Shown piece by piece: positions 17,601 through 24,665 of a stretch of DNA of 64,000 bases. Each line of letters begins with the position of its first letter. Within the stretch, counting starts at the first letter, position 1. The notes beneath the pieces were generated by a model. It saw only the letters and a list, made by a program, of their open reading frames with translations, made no database searches and was not told where the DNA came from. This stretch comes from Novosphingobium sp. (GTDB taxonomy: Bacteria > Pseudomonadota > Alphaproteobacteria > Sphingomonadales > Sphingomonadaceae). The translations under genes and the position numbers were made by a program. The stretch spans positions 310,001 through 374,000 of the forward strand of contig JACKKX010000001.1 of NCBI GenBank assembly GCA_024236215.1, in the 5' to 3' direction.

Positions 17601-18115
17601 GTTCGATCGGCAATCTCAATCGCGAGGGCCGCGAGCGGCTGCGCGCCGCCTTCGAGGCGGTCGACCAGCATTTCCGCCGCCTCTTCACCCGCCTGTTCGA
17701 GGGCGGGCAGGCGCATCTGGCGCTGGTCGATTCCGACGATCCGCTTGAGGCGGGCCTCGAAATCTACGCCCAGCCTCCGGGCAAGCGGCTGCAATCGCTA
17801 ACGCTGCTGTCGGGCGGCGAACAAGCGCTGACGGCGGTGGCTCTGATCTTCGCGCTGTTCCTCACCAACCCCGCTCCGATCTGCGTGCTCGACGAAGTCG
17901 ATGCGCCGCTCGATGATGCCAATATCGAACGCTTCTGCGACCTGCTCGACGCGATGGTCGGTGAAACCCAGACCCGCTACCTGATCGTCACCCACAACGC
18001 CGTGACGATGAGCCGCATGCACCGCCTGTTCGGGGTGACGATGGTGGAGCGCGGGGTCAGCCGTCTGGTCAGCGTCGATCTGGAAGGCGCAGAGGAACTG
18101 TTGGCGGCGGAGTAG
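14687..18115 (+). CDS. smc: Chromosome partition/condensin protein SMC
   Basis: A 1142-residue SMC ATPase. Walker A is at residues 31-38 (GPNGCGKS) and the signature is near 1039 (LLSGGEQALTAVAL). Walker B is near 1065 (CVLDEVDAPLDDA). Two long Ala/Glu/Arg-rich coiled-coil arms flank a hinge at roughly 500-620 that is short and divergent, without well-spaced glycine pairs I can identify with certainty. It compacts and segregates DNA with ScpA/ScpB, which are not in this window. The extremely GC-rich arms create long spurious antisense frames. Confidence 0.97.
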   Translation: MRIKRLKLSGFKSFVEPAELRIEPGLTGVVGPNGCGKSNLLEAIRWVMGESSPKSMRGGGMEDVIFAGTAQRPARDFAEVVLHADTGDNDSEMEVVRRIERGAGSAYRINGRDVRAKDVALVFADAATGAHSPALVSQGRIAAVIAAKPAERRMMLEEAAGIAGLHVRRKDAEQKLRATEANLARLEDLMGQLDQQIGTLRRQARAAERYKALTDRIRLAEARLVYARWRDAAAAAEAARTEAQGAEARVAEAQGAMKAAQDAQHQAAEALSRARDELADRRDDCTAHGHRMAQLTGQLEAAEQRLKDLERQHSRLEEDRGEADRLTRDAAEALARLERDLAEGETNLDADERRRPVIAAALDDADRNLRGAELALAKATADQAGVEAEWRVADAELAAAGQRLARLENEARRQSELREALAREGDPQTALAEAEHARDNAAAALAAARSALEAQQTRKGELQTARDAAASALAAARADLAGIEREYAALVRDRDARARQANGKHGLPIALDKVRAAPGYERALAAVLGRDAKAPLGSAPADEDGRFWTGAAPPAPVRDSLGAHVDACPDELRARLALVHFAEADDGRELGPGEWLVSRDGRIRRWDGFVAKGEGAAEAARLEAENRLAALEAELPGKRALAEEAEALSARVHSELSEAQTGAIAAERAVAQAAEAERAALRALDRAEAARARLEARRAELAEAAGDLAEQVRQAEGERAQAEQRRAALPDPEAGRAQLAAAQARHDAARQGLQAASAALAAHDQALAVARERCNSQRADIRSWQGRAGDAASRLAAMARRFEEIEEERAVVAAKPAGLMREIEQGDAVRARLSAELAEAEAKVAGASEAARQIETAFHAANEALASARESRAGAAARVENEEARRAEMAGISGERFQCPPPLLPERFAFASDEVLGAGEESAAHDRLVADRERLGPVNLVAADELAAAEERHGASLAEQAELTEAVHRLRGSIGNLNREGRERLRAAFEAVDQHFRRLFTRLFEGGQAHLALVDSDDPLEAGLEIYAQPPGKRLQSLTLLSGGEQALTAVALIFALFLTNPAPICVLDEVDAPLDDANIERFCDLLDAMVGETQTRYLIVTHNAVTMSRMHRLFGVTMVERGVSRLVSVDLEGAEELLAAE

Positions 18116-18556
18116 TCAGTCCAGCACATAGCGCGGCCCCGGTCCGGCCGCTCCGGCGCGGTCGTCGCGGTTGTAGAGCTGGCAGCGTTGCAGGGACAGG
18201 CAGCCGCAGCCGATGCATTCCTCCAGCTTGGCGCGGGTGCGGGTGAGCAGCTGGATCCGGGCGTCCATTGCCTTGCGCATCGAGCGGCTGATCCGCTGCC
18301 AGTCGCCCAGGGTGGGGGTGCGGCCCTGCGGCAGTTTGGACAGCTCCACCTCGATCTCGGCCAGCCCCAGCCCCAGCTTCTGCGCGATCAGGATGAAGCT
18401 GAGCCGGCGGATATCGCTGCGCAGGAAACGGCGCTGGTTGCCGGTGGTGCGAAAGGCCTGGATCAGGCCCTTGTCCTCGTAAAAGCGGATCGCCGAAACA
18501 GCGAGGCCCGTGCGCCGGGCCAGTTCGCCGATCGGGAGCAGGTCGTTGCGGTCCAT
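18116..18556 (-). CDS. soxR: Redox-sensitive transcriptional activator SoxR
   Basis: A 146-residue MerR-family protein. It has a winged HTH (LLPIGELARRTGLAVSAIRF), a dimerisation helix and a 2Fe-2S cluster motif with Cys114, Cys117, Cys119 and Cys125 (C-x2-C-x-C-x5-C, CIGCGCLSLQRC), the SoxR hallmark. In non-enteric bacteria SoxR responds to redox-cycling compounds and directly activates a few local genes. A canonical SoxR box lies 31 bases upstream, facing a divergent VOC gene. Its stop abuts that of smc. Confidence 0.95.
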   Translation of the reverse strand: MDRNDLLPIGELARRTGLAVSAIRFYEDKGLIQAFRTTGNQRRFLRSDIRRLSFILIAQKLGLGLAEIEVELSKLPQGRTPTLGDWQRISRSMRKAMDARIQLLTRTRAKLEECIGCGCLSLQRCQLYNRDDRAGAAGPGPRYVLD

Positions 18557-18587
18557 GTTTCACGCATCCTCAACCAAAAATGCTTGA

Positions 18588-18605
18588 CCTCAAGTTAGCT
18601 TGAGG
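18588..18605. promoter_or_regulatory. SoxR box in soxR-VOC intergenic region
   Basis: CCTCAAGTTAGCTTGAGG is an 18-base near-perfect palindrome. It differs by one base from the enteric SoxR operator (centre TTAACT there, TTAGCT here). A TTGACC -35-like element at 18584-18589 overlaps its left edge on the plus strand, as in soxS. The -10 at the expected long spacing (around 18609-18618, CACAAAGATA) is weak. This suggests activation of the VOC gene and perhaps autoregulation of soxR. Confidence 0.85.
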
Positions 18606-18669
18606 TTGCACAAAGATAAAGCGCTTTGATTCGTTTGCGCGGTAACGCATTGCAGAAAGGATACATTTC

Positions 18670-19041
18670 ATGCCCAAGGGCTATCTCGAACACGCCAACA
18701 TCACGGTCAGCGATCCGGATCGCTCATCGGCCTTGCTGCAAGAATTGTGCGGCTGGCACGAGCGCTGGCGGGGGCCTTCGCAGCTTGGCGGGTGGACCAT
18801 TCACGTCGGCAACGAGCGCGACTACCTGGCGATCTATACCGATGAGAAGCCGCATGACCGCTTCGCCAAGGGCGTCCCGCTCAACCATGTCGGGCTGGTG
18901 GTGGATGACCTCGACGCGGCCGAGCAGATCGTCGTGGAGGCCGGGCTCGTACCTTTCAATCACATGGACTACGAGCCCGGGCGGCGGTTCTATTTTTTCG
19001 ATTGGGACGGGATCGAGTTCGAGTTGGTGACCTATGACTAG
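18670..19041 (+). CDS. VOC-superfamily (glyoxalase/dioxygenase-fold) protein
   Basis: A 123-residue single-domain VOC protein. Paired beta-alpha-beta modules start HANITVSDPDRSSALLQELC and LNHVGLVVDDLDAAEQIVVE and end RRFYFFDWDGIEFELVTYD, with likely metal ligands His8, His75 (NHVG) and Glu near the end. AAAGGA precedes the ATG. Substrate unknown. The SoxR box between it and soxR makes it a probable direct SoxR target, perhaps detoxifying a redox-active or electrophilic compound (inference). Confidence 0.88.
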   Translation: MPKGYLEHANITVSDPDRSSALLQELCGWHERWRGPSQLGGWTIHVGNERDYLAIYTDEKPHDRFAKGVPLNHVGLVVDDLDAAEQIVVEAGLVPFNHMDYEPGRRFYFFDWDGIEFELVTYD

Positions 19042-19667
19042 AGCAGGTTGCGCTGGCTGGGTTGGCTGCCGCCACCGGCCCAGCGCTCTGCCGTTCGCTC
19101 GACCGTGATCGCATCCTCCCAGGTCCGGCACAGCGCCAGAGCATCGTCGGGTGTACCCTCCAGCCAGTAAGACTGGGCGGCGTGGCTGAGGATCAGCGGC
19201 ATCCGGTCATGCACCTCGGCCATCTGCGGGTGGCCGCCCACCATCACCAGGGTATAGACATCGCCCCATTCGGCGCTGGTCCGCCACAGCCCGGCCACCG
19301 CGAACACCTCGGTATCGGGCAGACCATACCAGGTGCGGGTCATCCGCCCCTTCTCGCCCTCCGCCTCGGCCCATTGGCTGACGGGGACAAGGCAGCGGCG
19401 ATGAACGAAGCTGTCGCGCCAGAAGGGGGTCAGCAGCTTGTCCTCGCGGGCGTTGGTGACCGGCTTGGGCTTGAGCTGCTGCCCCTGCTTGCCGGTCAGC
19501 ACCAGCGGAAAGCCCCAATGCATCGCCCGCGCGCGCCCGTCGGCGATGACCAGCCCGGGCAGGCCGGGATAGACCTCGTGCGCGTAGTTGGTGGCCGGAC
19601 CGGGCTCGACCGCGAACAGCTTCGCGACTTCAGCCGTGCCCTTGGTCATGCGGTAGAGGTTGCACAT
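19038..19667 (-). CDS. SRAP-family (YedK/HMCES-like) abasic-site shielding protein
   Basis: A 209-residue protein starting MCNLYRMT. Cys2, exposed after Met removal, is the family nucleophile that crosslinks to abasic sites in single-stranded DNA. Other motifs: the NAR-type segment KPVTNAREDKLLTPFWRDSF, RRCLVPVSQWAEAEG and the histidine segment EVHDRMPLIL. The start at 19667 shares a base with the ubiA stop (TGATG), and this fixes Cys at position 2. Its 3' end overlaps that of the VOC gene. Confidence 0.93.
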   Translation of the reverse strand: MCNLYRMTKGTAEVAKLFAVEPGPATNYAHEVYPGLPGLVIADGRARAMHWGFPLVLTGKQGQQLKPKPVTNAREDKLLTPFWRDSFVHRRCLVPVSQWAEAEGEKGRMTRTWYGLPDTEVFAVAGLWRTSAEWGDVYTLVMVGGHPQMAEVHDRMPLILSHAAQSYWLEGTPDDALALCRTWEDAITVERTAERWAGGGSQPSQRNLL

Positions 19668-20575
19668 CAGGCGTTCCCGACCACCCAGGAGGCCAGTGCA
19701 AGAAGCAAGCCGAGCATGCGGTTGGAGCGGAAACGGGCCAACGCATTTTCGGCATCCGCATCCTCGAGTGTCAGCACCTGCCAGGCCAGATGCAGCCCTG
19801 CCGGAACCAGCGCAAGCAGCGCCAGCCAATCGGGCCGCAGCAGCCAGAAGGCGAGCGCCCACAGCGCCAGCGCCCCGGCATAGAACCCCGCCACTCCAGT
19901 GCGCAAATGCCGACCCAGCGTCAGCGCGCTCGATCCGATCCCGACCATCGCATCGTCCTCACGGTCCTGGCAGGCATAGATCGTGTCATAGCCCACGCAC
20001 CACAGCACCGATCCGGCATAGAGCGCGGCCATCACCTCAAGCCGGTCACCGCGCAGCGCCACCCAGCCAACCGGCGCGCCCCAGGTGAAGACCAGCCCCA
20101 GCCAGGCCTGGGGGAACCGCGTGATCCGCTTCATGAAGGGATAGGCCGCCACCAGCATCAGGCTGCCCAGCGCCACCAGTTGCGCCTCGCGCCGCAGCTG
20201 CAGCAGCACCGCCAGTCCGATCAGACACAGCAGCACCAGCCATCCCCACGCAGCGCGCTTGCTCACCCGCCCACTCGCCACCGGGCGCAAGGCGGTGCGC
20301 GCAACCTGCCGGTCCAGATCGGCATCGACGATGTCGTCATAGACGCACCCCGCCCCGCGCATCGCGATCGCCCCCAGCAGCAGCCATCCCAGCAGCACCC
20401 ACTGCCCTTCGCCTCCGGCCAGCAGCACGCCCCAGGCGCAGGGCCAGAACAGCAGCCACCAGCCGATCGGCCGGTCGAACCGGGCCAGCTGGGCAAGATC
20501 GCGCAAGGGCTGCGGAAGCGCGCCGACCAGGCCCTTGTGCTGGCTATCCGGGACGATTCCTTGGCTCGGCTCCAT
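19667..20575 (-). CDS. ubiA: 4-hydroxybenzoate polyprenyltransferase UbiA
   Basis: A 302-residue integral membrane prenyltransferase with about nine helices. The two Asp-rich substrate motifs are visible: DDIVDADLDRQVARTALRP (first NDxxD-type) and YDTIYACQDREDD (second). RFDRPIGWWLLFWPCAWG is the characteristic opening. It attaches the polyprenyl tail to 4-hydroxybenzoate in ubiquinone synthesis at the inner membrane. Its upstream region contains the long inverted repeat at 20604-20745. Confidence 0.96.
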   Translation of the reverse strand: MEPSQGIVPDSQHKGLVGALPQPLRDLAQLARFDRPIGWWLLFWPCAWGVLLAGGEGQWVLLGWLLLGAIAMRGAGCVYDDIVDADLDRQVARTALRPVASGRVSKRAAWGWLVLLCLIGLAVLLQLRREAQLVALGSLMLVAAYPFMKRITRFPQAWLGLVFTWGAPVGWVALRGDRLEVMAALYAGSVLWCVGYDTIYACQDREDDAMVGIGSSALTLGRHLRTGVAGFYAGALALWALAFWLLRPDWLALLALVPAGLHLAWQVLTLEDADAENALARFRSNRMLGLLLALASWVVGNA

Positions 20576-20603
20576 GGTTCCGATCTAGCCAAACCTCCTT
20601 ACC

Positions 20604-20745
20604 CCGTCACCCTGAACTTGTTTCAGGGTCCATCGTGCGGTTTGCCCCGCCATCCTAATGCAACCGCAAACGGCGCAACCCGGTTGCCATGCAAGGCGGC
20701 GAGCTCGGTGGAAGGATGGATCCTGAAACAAGTTCAGGATGACGG
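20604..20745. repeat. Large imperfect inverted repeat (REP/MITE-like)
   Basis: Two arms of about 31 bases, at 20604-20634 and 20714-20745, are near-perfect reverse complements separated by about 80 bases. Each arm contains an inner inverted repeat around CCTGAACTTGTTTCAGG. The element fills most of the 199-base gap between ubiA and rsmE. Similar CTGAA.TTGTTTCAGG units are, as I recall, common intergenic repeats in sphingomonad genomes. It could fold into a long hairpin in transcripts reading either way. Confidence 0.82.
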
Positions 20746-20774
20746 AGCGGGAAGGTTGGGATAGGCACTAGCAA

Positions 20775-21530
20775 ATGCCCGCTACCCCCACCTGGCCTCC
20801 CAAGAGCACGCCGCGCCTGTTTGTCGATGCCTTGCTCGACGTGGGCGGCACGGTCACGCTCGATGGGCCGCAGGCGCATTATCTGGCGCGGGTGATGCGG
20901 CTGGGCCCCGGCGACGCGGTGATCCTGTGCGACGATCGCACCGGCGAATGGGCCAGCCAGGTCGCCAACCTGGGCAAGCGCGAGGTGGCGCTGGCAATTG
21001 CGGGACAGCTGCGGCCGCGCGAACAGGTTCCCGATTTCACGCTCTGCGCCGCGCTGCTCAAGAAAGACCGTTTCGACCTGGTGCTCGAAAAGGCCTGCGA
21101 ACTGGGGGTGCGGCGGATCCAACCCGTGCTGACCCGGCGCTGCGTAGCCGACAAACTCAACCTTGAGCGCGCCCGCGCAATTCTGGTGGAAGCGGCCGAG
21201 CAGTGCGCGCGCACTGCCCTGCCCGAACTGGCGCCGCCGATGAAGCTCGAAGCGCTGCTCAAGGGCTGGGATCCGGCGCGTGTGCTGTTCTTCGCCGACG
21301 AGAACGGCGGGGAAAATGCTGCGCAGCAATTTGCGTCATTTCCGGGTCCCGCCGCGCTGCTCACCGGCCCCGAAGGCGGGTTCGACGAGGCCGAGCGCAC
21401 CGCCGTGCGCGCGCTGGCGCAAACCCGCGCCATTTCGCTTGGGCCGCGAATCCTGCGCGGCGAGACCGCAGCAATAGCCGCCACCGCGCTGTGGATGGGG
21501 ACAAGCGGAGATTGGCAAACTGCAACATAA
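20775..21530 (+). CDS. rsmE: 16S rRNA m3U1498 methyltransferase RsmE
   Basis: A 251-residue SPOUT-type methyltransferase. The N-terminal PUA-like domain (RLFVDALLDVGGTVTLDGPQ, HYLARVMRLGPGD) is followed by the trefoil-knot SAM site (LLTGPEGGFDEAE, ISLGPRILRGETAAIAA). It methylates uridine 1498 of 16S rRNA in the decoding region. Alternative starts a few codons in are possible. Confidence 0.95.
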   Translation: MPATPTWPPKSTPRLFVDALLDVGGTVTLDGPQAHYLARVMRLGPGDAVILCDDRTGEWASQVANLGKREVALAIAGQLRPREQVPDFTLCAALLKKDRFDLVLEKACELGVRRIQPVLTRRCVADKLNLERARAILVEAAEQCARTALPELAPPMKLEALLKGWDPARVLFFADENGGENAAQQFASFPGPAALLTGPEGGFDEAERTAVRALAQTRAISLGPRILRGETAAIAATALWMGTSGDWQTAT

Positions 21531-21572
21531 AGTGGCTAGCGCGGGTGCGAACAAAGCACTAACTCCCACGCA

Positions 21573-22943
21573 ATGAGCACCAGACAGGTTTCAGATAGCA
21601 ACGATCCCGTGATCGAGCGCCGCGATCAGCTGATCGCGCCGATGATCGCGGGCGAAAAGCCGCAGGCGCGCTGGCGGATCGGCACCGAGCACGAAAAGCT
21701 GGTGTTCTGCCGCAAGGACCATCACGCTCCCTCCTATGACGAACCCGGCGGGATCCGCGATCTGCTGTTGGCGCTGAAGGACTTCGGCTGGAAGGAAGTG
21801 ATCGAAGGCGGAAATGTGATCGCCATGGCGGGCAGCGACGGCACCGTCAGCCTCGAGCCGGCGGGCCAGCTTGAACTGTCGGGAGCCCCGCTCGACAACC
21901 TGCACCAGACCTGTGACGAAACCGGGCGCCACCTCGATCAGGTCAAGGCCATCGGCGAGCGTACCGGCAAGGGCTTTCTGGGCCTCGGCATGTGGCCCGA
22001 CAAGGCCCGCGCCGATCTGCCGATCATGCCCAAGGGGCGCTATGCGATCATGCTGCGGCACATGCCGCGGGTGGGCTCGATGGGGCTGGACATGATGCTG
22101 CGCACCTGCACCATCCAGGTCAATCTCGACTACGGGTCCGAGGCGGACATGGTGCAGAAATTCCGCACCAGCCTGGCGCTGCAACCGCTAGCCACGGCGC
22201 TGTTCGCCAATTCGCCCTTCACCGATAGCAAGCCCAACGGCTTCCTTTCCTATCGCAGCCACATCTGGTCGGACACCGATCCCGCGCGCACCGGCATGTT
22301 GCCCTTCGTGTTCGAGCAGGGCTTCGGCTACGATCGCTATGTCGAATACATGCTCGACGTGCCGATGTACTTCGTGTTCCGCGAGGGCAGATATATCGAC
22401 GCGGCCGGGCAATCGTTCCGCGATTTCCTGACAGGACAGCTCCCCGCGCTGCCCGGCGAATTCCCGCGCGAGAGCGACTGGATCGACCATCTTTCCACCG
22501 CCTTTCCTGAGGTGCGGCTCAAATCCTTCCTTGAAATGCGCGGCGCCGATGGCGGGCCGTGGAACCGGATCTGCGCCCTTCCCGCCTTCTGGGTCGGGCT
22601 GCTCTACGATCAGGGCGCGCTCGATGCGGCCTGGGATCTGGTCAAGGACTGGGACATGGAAGGGCGCGAGGCGCTGCGTGCGGCGGTGCCCAAACTGGCG
22701 CTCGACGCGCCGCTGCCCGGCGGCGGCACCCTGCGCGACATCGCGGGCGAGGTGCTCGAAATCGCCCGTTCGGGTCTGCGCGCGCGCGAACGTTTCAACG
22801 CCGTGGGCGAGAATGAGACCGGCTTCCTTGCTCCGCTGGAGGAGATCGTGCGCAGCGGCAAGGTTCCGGCCCAGCGCCTGCTCGACAAGTACCACGGCGA
22901 ATGGGGCGGCGATATTTCGCGCGTCTATGAGGAGCAGATGTGA
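21573..22943 (+). CDS. gshA: Glutamate-cysteine ligase (plant/alphaproteobacterial type)
   Basis: A 456-residue protein of the GCS2 class found in alphaproteobacteria and plants. Motifs include KPQARWRIGTEHEKLVF, SLEPAGQLELSGAPL, MLRHMPRVGSMGLDMM, RTCTIQVNLDYGSE and the C-terminal YHGEWGGDISRVYEEQM. It makes gamma-glutamylcysteine, the rate-limiting step of glutathione synthesis; gshB is not in the window. The next gene overlaps its stop. Confidence 0.95.
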   Translation: MSTRQVSDSNDPVIERRDQLIAPMIAGEKPQARWRIGTEHEKLVFCRKDHHAPSYDEPGGIRDLLLALKDFGWKEVIEGGNVIAMAGSDGTVSLEPAGQLELSGAPLDNLHQTCDETGRHLDQVKAIGERTGKGFLGLGMWPDKARADLPIMPKGRYAIMLRHMPRVGSMGLDMMLRTCTIQVNLDYGSEADMVQKFRTSLALQPLATALFANSPFTDSKPNGFLSYRSHIWSDTDPARTGMLPFVFEQGFGYDRYVEYMLDVPMYFVFREGRYIDAAGQSFRDFLTGQLPALPGEFPRESDWIDHLSTAFPEVRLKSFLEMRGADGGPWNRICALPAFWVGLLYDQGALDAAWDLVKDWDMEGREALRAAVPKLALDAPLPGGGTLRDIAGEVLEIARSGLRARERFNAVGENETGFLAPLEEIVRSGKVPAQRLLDKYHGEWGGDISRVYEEQM

Positions 22944-23245
22944 TGGCGGCGGTGGTTGTCGGCCAGTTTCGCCTGCCCCCCGAGCGGATGGATGAGGCGC
23001 GCGGCGCGATGCGCAAGGTGATGGAAGCCACCCGCGCCGAGGCCGGCTGCATCGAATACAACTATGCCGAGGACGTTCTCGATCCAGGGCTGATCCGGGT
23101 GAGCGAGGTGTGGGAAAGCTCCGCGCACCTTGCCGCGCACCTCAAGACCGCGCACATGGCGGTTTGGGGAGAGGAACGCGCCGCGCTGGGGCTGACCGGG
23201 CGCAGCATCAAGGTGTTCGAGGCGGACGAGGGGACCGCGTTTTAG
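22943..23245 (+). CDS. Putative quinol monooxygenase, ABM-domain protein
   Basis: A 100-residue single-domain ferredoxin-like protein of the antibiotic biosynthesis monooxygenase family (VVVGQFRLPPERMDEARGAM, EAGCIEYNYAED, VSEVWESSAHLAAHLKTAHM). YgiN-like members act as dimeric quinol oxidases without cofactor. The ATG at 22943 forms TGATG with the gshA stop; a GTG 3 bases earlier is an alternative. Coupling to gshA suggests a redox-stress role, which is only inference. Confidence 0.85.
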   Translation: MAAVVVGQFRLPPERMDEARGAMRKVMEATRAEAGCIEYNYAEDVLDPGLIRVSEVWESSAHLAAHLKTAHMAVWGEERAALGLTGRSIKVFEADEGTAF

Positions 23246-23251
23246 GGCGTT

Positions 23252-24601
23252 CTAGACCGTCTTGCGGCTTGCCCTGATGCGCTGCCCCAACCGGTAAAGC
23301 GGCGCGGTAACGAAGCCATTGCGGTTCATCCAGTCCCAGTAGGCGCGGTATTTGGGATCCTCGCCCAGCAGGTGCCTTTCCTCGGTCTTGGCGCGCCAGA
23401 AATAGATCGCGCTGACGCAGCCAAGGAAGAAGGTGTTGCGGATTGAATCGACCAGCGATCCGCTCGAGACGACCCACGGCATCGCGGCGAACCACCAGAA
23501 GGTGTTCTTGGCGAGATAGGCCGGGTGGCGGGTAAAGGCGTAAGGCCCGTTCGTCAGCACCCCGCGGTAGGTAAGGTTGGAAAAACGGATTCCGAAGGCC
23601 ACCGTCGCCCAGGCATAGACCCCGGTGAGGAACACCAGCCACAGCGCCCAGACCCAGGCCAGCGCCCCGCCGCTTTCACCGATCACCCGCACCCAGGTAT
23701 CGTCGCCCCAGTTGTTGGCCATGTAGAACAGCGGACGATCGGCGGGATGCATCAGCTGGAACGGCGGATAGCAGGCCAGTGCCGCAACCCAGCCTGCCAA
23801 ATAGGGATTGGCCGAGCGGATCTGCGCATCGAGCGGCTTCATCGTCAGGACATAGCCGACCGTGCCGATCTGTTCGTCGAGCACGAACATCAAGGTCACC
23901 AGAATCGCGCTGACCCCCACGGGACTGGCGAAGAACGGCGCCCAGTCCGGCGTGACCAGGTTGGCAAAGCCGCCCGGCACGATCGAGATCATGAAGGCGG
24001 TGAAAAAGCCCTTCACCGCCCAGGCCCGGGCATGGTGCGCCACCTCTGCGGGGTCGAACGGCTCGCGCCCGACCAGCATGGCCCCGAAATGCCAGCACGG
24101 ATCGCGCACCTGCACCATGTAGCGATCGAGCCACAGCACATAGGGCACCGAGGCCAGGAACAACGGCACCGCCAGCGCGCCCAGCACCTGCATCGAAATC
24201 TGGTAGGGCCCCTGCCAATACCAGCGGCCAAGGCAATAGAGCGCGGCGATCACCGCCCAGGTCGCCCACAGCCCCGCCAGCTTGACGATCGACTGATCGA
24301 TCACCTCGCCCAGCGGGCGCGGCCTCGACCAATCAAGCCCGGTGGTGGGGTTGCGGTGGACCTTATCGACCAGAACCGACCAGGCCAGCATCGGCAAAGC
24401 GGTGACCAGCAGCCCGGTCAGCGCGGCATTGGGGCCGGTCAGCCGCTCGCGCGGTCCGGGCAAGGCAAAGCGGTCAACCAGTTCGGGCCAGAAATGACAG
24501 ACCGCGATCCATACCGATAGCGCCAGCACTCCCACCAGCCCGACGGCCGGAGAGACGTCGCTGGCGGGCCGCTTGGCGGCAGGGGCGGACGCGCTGCTCA
24601 T
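23252..24601 (-). CDS. Multi-pass membrane protein with ICMT/PEMT-like methyltransferase C-terminus
   Basis: A 449-residue membrane protein with about ten hydrophobic segments. The last 130 residues match the isoprenylcysteine carboxyl methyltransferase fold (NGPYAFTRHPAYLAKNTFWW and EERHLLGEDPKYRAYWDWM), the SAM-binding RHP and E-E motifs of this superfamily. The N-terminal 300 residues are of a type I cannot assign. The substrate is unknown, possibly a lipid. Separated from bamB upstream by 64 bases. Confidence 0.75.
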   Translation of the reverse strand: MSSASAPAAKRPASDVSPAVGLVGVLALSVWIAVCHFWPELVDRFALPGPRERLTGPNAALTGLLVTALPMLAWSVLVDKVHRNPTTGLDWSRPRPLGEVIDQSIVKLAGLWATWAVIAALYCLGRWYWQGPYQISMQVLGALAVPLFLASVPYVLWLDRYMVQVRDPCWHFGAMLVGREPFDPAEVAHHARAWAVKGFFTAFMISIVPGGFANLVTPDWAPFFASPVGVSAILVTLMFVLDEQIGTVGYVLTMKPLDAQIRSANPYLAGWVAALACYPPFQLMHPADRPLFYMANNWGDDTWVRVIGESGGALAWVWALWLVFLTGVYAWATVAFGIRFSNLTYRGVLTNGPYAFTRHPAYLAKNTFWWFAAMPWVVSSGSLVDSIRNTFFLGCVSAIYFWRAKTEERHLLGEDPKYRAYWDWMNRNGFVTAPLYRLGQRIRASRKTV

Positions 24602-24665
24602 CGCCCGCCGCCATAGCCCGCAAAGGGTTAAAGGCGGGGTAACGAGCCCCTTTTACCGCGGATTC

